64,000 nucleotides of DNA from Gryganskiella cystojenkinii (taxonomy: Eukaryota; Mortierellomycota; Mortierellomycetes; Mortierellales; Mortierellaceae), in the NCBI GenBank assembly GCA_015852425.1, contig JAAAIG010000005.1, forward strand, positions 30,957-94,956, written 5' to 3'. Below, in pieces: positions 56,979 to 64,000 of the stretch (position 1 is its first letter; every line of letters begins with the position of its first letter). The notes under the pieces were generated by a model. That model had not been told where the DNA came from and searched no databases. It worked only from the letters and a program-made list of their open reading frames with translations. The position numbers and the translations under genes were made by a program.

Positions 56979-59013
56979 ATGTTGTACAAGGCGATACTCT
57001 GCGCACTGTCGCTGCCATTCTTCATATCATCACCGTTCATCCTCTTTACCTCTTCAGCGTCAGCTCTCAACATCGTTGGTTTCGCAGATCCGTCCACAAA
57101 TGATAGACAAGAACATCGAGTTGGGCCTCTTCCCTGGGACAAGGGCCAGACCCCTATCAGTGAGAGCTATGCAGGTCACTTCCCCATTCGACGGTGGAAA
57201 CAAAAAGATGGGAAAACAGCCGATGCGAGCCAGTATGTTCAGATCCTATTTCACTTTGTTTCTTTGCGACCGATCTGCGTTTTGCAAGTTTTATGAATGC
57301 AAAGTGGGTTATCATCATTGCACACATGTATTTTATTTTATTTTGGCTAGATTCTACTGGTTCTTTCCTGCCACCAAACCCAGGGTCAAGAACCCGCCAT
57401 TGGTCATGTAAGGAATGAAAGCAACAAAGTGGTTTGTATTATCATGGTCTCACCTTCTTATCATGCGGACAATGTCTGTTTTATTTCGTCTTTTGTAGTT
57501 GGCTCCAAGGCGGGCCAGGAAGCAGTTCGATGATCGGACTCTTTACGAGAACGGTCCGATCCACATGACCGAGAATGGGAAACTGGGCCGGAACAATATC
57601 ACCTGGACTCAGGATTACTCCATGTTGTTTATCGATCAACCAGTCGGCACCGGATTCAGTTTTGTCAATAACGGTCAGAGCAAGAAGGAAGACTCCGATA
57701 TTGACGATGATGGCGATGGTGATGATGATGATGAAAACAATAATAACTCCTCCTTGGATGCCCTTGATCTGGAACTGGAGCGCGACCAAGCTCAGGAATC
57801 GGCGTATTTCGCCAGGCTTCCATCAGACCAGTCATTCCATCTCAAGGCTATGGCGAGTCAACAGGACCGTCAATCCAGAAACGAGTCCAGTTACACGGAG
57901 GGCGGCTTCGTCAAGGATCAAGCTGGTGTAACCGAGGACATGCTCACCTTCTTGGATCTTTTTTATGAACGGTACCCGGAGCAACTCAAGTCCGACCTCT
58001 ATATCGCAGGACAGAGTTATGCAGGCAAATTCGTGCCTTCGATCGCCCATGGCATCCTAGAACGGAACAAGAAGAACCGACAACAATCACCACCCTCGCA
58101 AACGACGCCAAAAAAGGCCGTGATCCAAATCAAGGGTATCTCTCTCGGCAACACACTCACGGATCCGATCACGCAGATCCAATACCATGCGGACCATGCC
58201 TATTACCAAGGGCTGTTAACCCCAGCGGAATGGAAACAAATGCACGAGTACCAGAAATCCGCCGTGTCTTTGACAGGAAAAGGACAGTTCTTGGAAGCAA
58301 ACCGGTACCGGGGTAAGATCTTTAACCTGTTCAGAAACTCGACGGATCTGAACACGTTTGACCTCGGGAAGGGATCACATCCAATGAACTGGAAATTGAT
58401 GGACGAGTTTTTGAATACACCTGCGATCAAGGACAGTCTGAACATCTTTGGACCGAGATCCTCGTACCTCAAGGCCAACCCATCCCGGTTTCCGTCAAAA
58501 CAGGTCCAGACGATCGAGGCGGGCCGTAAGGCGACCGAGTTCAAGACGGATCCGGAGGTCAAGAAAGCGATGAGGGGAGATATCATGAGGAGTACAAAGC
58601 CTTTTGTCGAGGATCTTTTAAAGAACAAGATCAAAGTGTTGGCGTACCAGGGAATGTTTGATTATAGAGATCCACCTGCAGGGTCCACGGATTGGATCGA
58701 GGGGTTGGATTGGGAGGGCAAAGATGCGTTCTTGAAATCGGAGAGAAAAGTTTGGAAAGTTAGAGGGTTCGTGGCCGGGTTTGTGAATAGCGCGACTGTG
58801 CCGTCTGGAGCCAAGAAGAACGAGACCGAGGTTACTGCCGCTGGAGATGATGGCAGCGGGTTGACGAGGATTGTGATGTGGGGAGGAGGACATTATACAC
58901 CCATGGACCAACCCGAGAACAGTTTGATCATGATCCGCCACTTGATCGACGGGACCAGGCTGGACCTGAGCTTGGACGGACGAGCAAAATTAAAAAAGCG
59001 TTCTGCCCTTTAG
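56979..59013 (+). CDS. Serine carboxypeptidase (S10, CPVL-like) with one-base frameshift
   Basis: Exons 56979-57232, 57351-57407 and 57499-59013 encode a secretory S10 carboxypeptidase, which removes C-terminal amino acids at acid pH. A signal peptide (ILCALSLPFFISSPFILFTS) is followed by SESYAGHFPIR, FYWFFPATKP and IWLQGGPGSSSMIGLF. Right after GLFT the frame shifts: bases 57541-57550 need one more base to continue into ENGPIHMTENGKLG, the next conserved stretch. As given, the first frame stops at about 57575. The remaining exon is open to 59013 and has the nucleophile box AGQSYAGKFVP, the Asp in YQGMFDYRDPP and the His in GGGHYTPMDQPENS. The usual GESYAG has Gln for Glu here. An acidic/Asn insertion lies at about 57697-57760. 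Either a recent lesion or a consensus error. Confidence 0.85.
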
Positions 59014-60214
59014 CATATGTTATGCTGACCTTTTGCGGCCGTGAACGGAAGAAGGAATCGAAGAGAGAGGGAACCCCATGAGCTCCACTTGTTCAAACGA
59101 ACCCATGGACCTGACCCCTTCGGCCTTCTCACCCATTTTTGACGACGATATCCACTTTTTTTCCGAACGAAAAAGATTCGGGATGAGGCCATCTGCGAAT
59201 GAAATGGAGTCAACTTGGGGTTCGTACCCCGCGCTCATTTCGCCCAACTGTTGATGTTTTTTTTTTGTGCTCACTCTTCGGTCCTATGCCCAAAATAAGG
59301 ATGTGTGGGAGTGAACCTGCAAAAGAGGTACAGTCTTGACACTTTGTCTTTGAGTCAGAAAAGAAACGTGCGGGATCCAAGCGCAGGAGTCTTCGCCCAG
59401 ACTTATAGCTCTGCAATTGTTGTTGTTTTATGCAAGCACATTCAGTCCAAAGGAAAACAAAGGAGGGATGCTGTGATTTCAACGAAAAAGTGTTTCCCTC
59501 TCCGCTCGTCCCAGGATAACCACTCTATTTTTCCACCACAACTTTGACGAATCGATTCCTCCTCTCTTTCATGCTCATGAAGGGTTCAGAGTCGACATTA
59601 TTCTGAAGACACGTCAGCGGACATTCTGAGATCATCAAGGGTTGCCCAGACTCCTCTGAACTGGTTCATAGGTGTGAACTCTCTCGCCCTTCCCTCTTTT
59701 GTTGACGAACCAGGCGCACAAGCCGATCTTTTGAGACATCCGAGACACGCTACGCACAAGAGTGCCCAAAGCGAGCCAACTCACAGCTGATATCCCCTTG
59801 CAGACGGCATTCGTTTTTATGCTGAGTTGCGTCCATATAATGGATAAAAAAAAAAGGTTTTTGCATTTTTCTCTTCGTCATCTTCCACGGCTTCCTTGCG
59901 CCTGTCCACATGGAAAAAGGGTCGATGACGGACAGACGGATGAATGAAGTGCCCGTTACGAGCAGAGGGAAACCTGGCGACTTGGCTGAATTGTTTCAGT
60001 TATGAATTCGATCTTACCATCTTCGAGCCAATGAAAGCCGGATGGTTACTCTCTTTATCCGCCTTCGATTGCTTTTTTTTTTTTATTCCCGGAGAAAGAA
60101 CATCGTGAGTGGAAAGAGAGAATGAGAGAGGGAGACGGGAACACATCGTCATGGTAACGATAACCGTTGGCCATGGTTCCTGAATGGAAGAAACGCTTTT
60201 TTTTGAACAGTCAC
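59014..60214. other. Long intergenic region, no gene seen
   Basis: About 1.2 kb. Short frames only; I recognise nothing. The region contains an A-run at 59847-59855 and T-runs near 60073 and 60198. Confidence 0.4.
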
Positions 60215-60222
60215 TATAAATA
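60215..60222 (+). promoter_or_regulatory. TATA box of the arrestin gene
   Basis: TATAAATA at 60215-60222, 215 bp before the start codon, followed after about 25 bp by a long T/C-rich leader. The layout matches the glyoxal oxidase promoter. Confidence 0.5.
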
Positions 60223-60436
60223 CGTCCAACGTCCCCCTCCACTTATTTTATTTCATTTTTTTTCTTTTTCATTTTTTCAATTTTCTTTTCTCTTCCTTTT
60301 CATTCTCCTCCACGTCTTTCTTTAACTCCTTCAAACTCTCATTTCTACTATTTCACCTACTCACTTGTCCTCTCGTTCTGCTCTCGAGAGTTGTATATAC
60401 TACAATAAACACCCCCTACACCATCACAACCCAGCA

Positions 60437-62728
60437 ATGATGTCAACACAAACACAGCAACGTTCGCATCCTGTGTACAACAACAGCGACTATACCCTTG
60501 CCTCGTCTTCACCGCCAGAGTCACCTCTGCCTTCCTCACCGGAAGATGTTGCCATCTCAGCGTCCTCCTCAACTTCCTCCGTTGATCAACTTCCCCCAGC
60601 TTTCAGTGCTGAAGGAACGACCCCAGCACCATGCGAATCCCACGCAGATATGATCACACACCACGCCGAGATCGTGGTCGTCGACGAGGACAGTTTTGAG
60701 GATATTCATCACCCCCCACCTCCATCATTTAACGAAATAAGCCCTCCGATCTACCAAACGCCTCCTCGGACAACCTCGAGGACCTTGATTGTCAACCCGC
60801 ACCCATTGTCGAATTCCTTCACGGCCAGCAGTATCCATCACCGACTCTCAGGCACGTATGACGATGCCAATGACGAGGATCGGAACGTCAGAGCAGTGGC
60901 TGAGGCCGTGGCTGCTGGAGAAGCTGCAGCAGCCTACGAGGGTAGGAACGAGGCCATTGACCTCGCGCCCGAATCGCCTCGTCCTTATGAGCATGTTCAC
61001 TTCGAACCCACGTTTTCTTCTGCAACGACCAGTATCTTTACAGCACCCGCACCGCATGCACATCATATCAACAGGAATGAGCACCATCATATGTCCTCGC
61101 TATTCTCGTTCTTTGCACACTCTTCGATCGCTTATGGCGAACATCATAACACGCCTCATGCCAAGACGATGAGGATTGAGCTCGCTCAAAAGGATGTTGT
61201 CTTAACCACCGGCAGTACGACCAAGTTGGAAGGAACGTTGTACTTGAACCTCAAGCATAATACCAAAGTCAAATCGTTACAGCTCGAGTTCTCAGGTCGA
61301 TCATCTGTCACTTGGGTCGATGGTATGCACTCTTTTCGATGATAACAGTGCCGAAAAGAAACGTTCTTGTTTTGAACTCTGTTTTGTTTCTGACACAACA
61401 CAATCTTCTGTCGTTTTTTTCTTTGTCTATTCTCTCTTTCTCTCATGGTCCAAAAAGTAGAGAACACTTACTCGCCTGCGACCCGCCACACGACAGAACC
61501 TCACATCGAACATACCTGGTCCCTAATCTCTCACCAACACAAACAACCGCCCACAGCCATGTTGGCTGGTCAACACGCCTACCCGTTCTCACTCGAATTG
61601 CCCGACAATCTTCCGGAATCCTTGACGACCACCCATGGTAAAGTCGCTTACCGAGTCACGGCGACTTTGATCCGACCCGGACTCGCCTTCCACAACTCTT
61701 CCTCAGTCACGGCTCCGGTTCGAATCCTGCGCCGTCATCCTGCACTAGGCCATGGATCCCGTCGTTACCACCGTGGTGGTCGGGCGGTCAATGCGGACGA
61801 GGACAAGATCAAGTACAAGATTTCTTTGCCACAGGTCCGAGTCCCCCATTCGACCAAGGTTCCTTTACAAGTCGCGATTACATCCCCGAACCATGCCACG
61901 ACCGTGAACGTCTTGCAGGTTGCGCTTTGGGAAAAGGTCGTTTACCGTACCGATGGTCGTGAACGGGCCGACATGCGTCTTGTCAAGATTCAAAAATCCG
62001 AAGGATGGCCCTATATCGACCGGAATGGGAGTCGACTTGAGAGCGACTCCGTGACGTGGAACAAGGTCCTGTTGTTCGATATGCCATCAATGGGACCCGA
62101 GATGGACCAGTGTAACCCTTCGGCCGATAATGAATTGATGAAGGTCTCGCATCTGATGCGGTTTACGATTCTGGGGACTGAGGAAGGTGGGAAACGATAC
62201 CGAGTCGAGAGTGAGGTCGAGATGAAGGTTTTGGCGATAGAGGATCAGGTCCATCAAGCAGACGAAGAGGAAAACGGTGTAGACGGGAACGAGTTGCCGT
62301 CGTACTTGACTTCGTTTACGACACCCAGGGTCTCGATTGACTCTGAGAGAGAGATCCGGGAGCGTGGAGGGACCGCGGATGATGATCTGTTGAGGGCCTT
62401 GATCTCGACTGGTATTCATTTACCGACCTACGCAGAGTCCGAGGAGGATACCAACAGTCAGAATGCGAGTCGAAGCACCAGTCGGGCTGGAAGTCCTGAA
62501 CGGTCAAACTCGATGTCTTCGGCGGGGAGCAATAGCAGTCATCTGTCCGAGACTGCAAGTGTGGAATCCGAGTCGACAGTGGCACCAGCGCATGTCCCAG
62601 TTCAGGCACCGAGAGCGATGATCGCTGGTGGCGCTGAGGTGTCGATCCAGTCTCGAATCATGACACATGTACGATCGTCGTCCAACCCTTCACACCAAGT
62701 CCACGCCCCTACTCCTCTGCGAGCTTAA
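60437..62728 (+). CDS. Arrestin-domain trafficking adaptor (ART/alpha-arrestin type)
   Basis: Two exons (60437-61322, 61458-62728) give 718 residues; an acceptor three bases later (61461) is equally in frame. Alpha-arrestins recruit Rsp5/NEDD4 ubiquitin ligases to plasma-membrane transporters and cause their endocytosis. A disordered N-terminus (1-240) holds a PPIY motif (near 104) and His/Ala-rich runs. The arrestin fold starts at TMRIELAQKDVVLTTG, with STTKLEGTLYLNLKHNTKVK, LQLEFSGRSSVTW, the AGQHAYPFSLELPDNLPESL strand and AYRVTATLIRPG. The second lobe has KYKISLPQVRVPHSTKVPLQ and SDSVTWNKVLLFDMP. The Ser-rich tail has LPSY (near 575) and LPTY (near 616), weaker WW-domain ligands. Exon 2's region YHRGGRAVNADEDK may be a flexible hinge. 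Confidence 0.92.
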
Positions 62729-64000
62729 TCGGTTTGTGTTTACACATAGCGTTCCAATATACCATTAAAACACGACTAGTTTTTACTCCCCCACTCTCTT
62801 TTTCTATGACGATGACAAGTGCAAACCAGTCGACCGTTTGCATTTGAAGGTCTTTTTTGATTGAATGTGGAGACGAAGGAGGACCTCACGAGACCAGTGT
62901 TCGATTCTGAAGAATACACAAAGGGAAGGTTCCACAAGATTAAGGGTGCATAAGTTGTAATTATGCTGTGTTAATGATATTTTGAGAAAAAAGTCCAGCC
63001 ACCTTTTCTACAGGGGTCAAGAAAAGTCGTCCAGCAGACTTTTTTTTCATTCATGAATATGGTCCTCAGAAGGAAGGAATGACAGTACCGAGGGCGGCTT
63101 AGATGCTGACACAGGCCAAACTTTCCTAGACAAAAGGACTCACAGGAAGCAGAAAATTCGTTCGGTCGATCCACCAAATCGTGGTCTGTTTTTATAAACT
63201 TCGTAAGATGAGCGAATGGCAGTTTGAATTCCCCTTGTATCCCCTTCGGAATTAACATTCCACCTGTTTGCCGCGTTGTTGTTTGCACGTTCTCATAAAA
63301 ATGAGAGACGGAGTAACGATGATGATGATGATGCTTGTTGATGAGCGTAAGCGAGAAAAGGTACGCCCACGCACCCTCGCAACGAGATATCATTCGAGGA
63401 GAGAAGATTTGAAAAGAAAGGCATCCTTAATCGAGACCAAGACATTCTTGTTGAAAAGAGAGACAAACACCAAAAAAAGAAGAAACAGAAAGAAAAGAAA
63501 TTCTGATGAGGAGAGACATTCTACGTACGCGAACTTTCCAGACTGTCAGAAGGACAAAGAAGGTGTGTACGTACTGTACCGAATTCTGGGCTCATTGTTC
63601 ACTCGATTCATTCCAGGATCTCACCCTGAGAAAGTTTTATTCGCCGCGTGAAGACCTAATCGGCCAAACTGTCAATGGCAAAGGGGTCTTTCTTTTTGTT
63701 CCTAGAAGAGAGACGGCGGTTGAGGAGAGACTAGGCAGATTCATAGATACTGCTCCTTCGCTTAGGCCCATTGTCTTCTTTTTTTTAACATTTTATTATC
63801 CATTCGGCAGGAGCGTTCCTCGTTCCTGGCTCTACGTAGTGCGACTCAGATCCGGGGAGGGTTCATAAAGGTTTCTCTTCCGCACTCTTGTTGAAGATCC
63901 GCGAATAAATACTCCCTAACCTTCCTCCCACTTCTGGTTTTATTTTCTCTTCTCTCTTTTTTTTTCTCTTTCTTTCTTTTTTTTTTTTGTCTTGTCCATC
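62729..64000. other. Right-end intergenic region, no gene seen
   Basis: About 1.3 kb. Frames on both strands are His- or Lys/Arg-rich and unconvincing. The last 100 bases are strongly T/C-rich on the plus strand, like the leaders of the genes here, so a plus-strand gene may begin just past the edge. Confidence 0.4.

Noticed and set aside
62971..63393. 140-codon minus frame near the right end
   Set aside because: Contains a His run from a GATGAT microsatellite and no domain; looks like chance.
1..64000. tRNA and rRNA genes
   Set aside because: I looked for B-box-like GGTTCGANNCC strings with a cloverleaf around them and found none that could fold; a tRNAscan run would be decisive.

Overview
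The window is nuclear DNA of a filamentous fungus. Almost every gene is split by short GT-AG introns of about 50-550 nt. Long pyrimidine-rich leaders precede the start codons, and T-runs and A-runs are frequent. The gene set (a fungal ATG11, EST1/SMG7, a glyoxal oxidase, GPI-anchored secreted proteins, arrestin-type trafficking adaptors) is fungal. The style suggests an early-diverging lineage such as Mortierellomycota; that placement is my inference and no marker here proves it. For most multi-exon genes I summed exon lengths and checked reading phase; where the sum is a multiple of three the model is likely right.

Layout. 0-3.4 kb, minus strand: 5' half of the retromer subunit VPS35 (runs off the left edge), a YbjQ/UPF0145-type small protein and a doubtful 65-aa frame. 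3.9-6.1 kb, plus: an IFRD-family protein. 6.7-7.9 kb, minus: a secreted, probably GPI-anchored protein. 8-12.4 kb: gene-poor accessory region holding two head-to-head, differently broken copies of a ubiquitin-specific-protease catalytic segment and fragments of an unknown repeated gene. 12.5-17.7 kb, minus: an FAD-dependent monooxygenase and a mitochondrial carrier. 18.3-19.1 kb, plus: mitochondrial inner membrane protease subunit 1. 20.2-23.0 kb, plus: a pepsin-like protease whose start lies in a 10-N assembly gap. 23.8-30 kb, plus: a SUN-domain protein and a NIPA-type magnesium transporter. 30-31.6 kb, minus: an unrecognised multi-exon gene. 33.1-34.4 kb, plus: a sterol desaturase/fatty acid hydroxylase. 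34.7-35.3 kb, minus: a holo-ACP synthase. 36.6-44 kb, plus: ATG11 with a long disordered tail. 44-49.3 kb: second accessory island with hairpin repeats, decayed open frames and one frame with a possible RuvC-like motif. 49.5-62.7 kb, plus: EST1/SMG7-like, glyoxal oxidase, a serine carboxypeptidase with a one-base frameshift, and an arrestin-domain protein. The last 1.3 kb shows no gene.

The genes do not form one pathway. Loose themes are endomembrane traffic and degradation (VPS35, ATG11, arrestin), mitochondria (carrier, IMP1, holo-ACP synthase) and secretion to the cell surface (GPI proteins, aspartic protease, glyoxal oxidase, carboxypeptidase). I found no clear new multi-gene system. The least explained material is the two accessory islands, chiefly the hairpin-unit repeats at 46.0, 47.7 and 48.3 kb and the inverted protease fragment at 10 kb.
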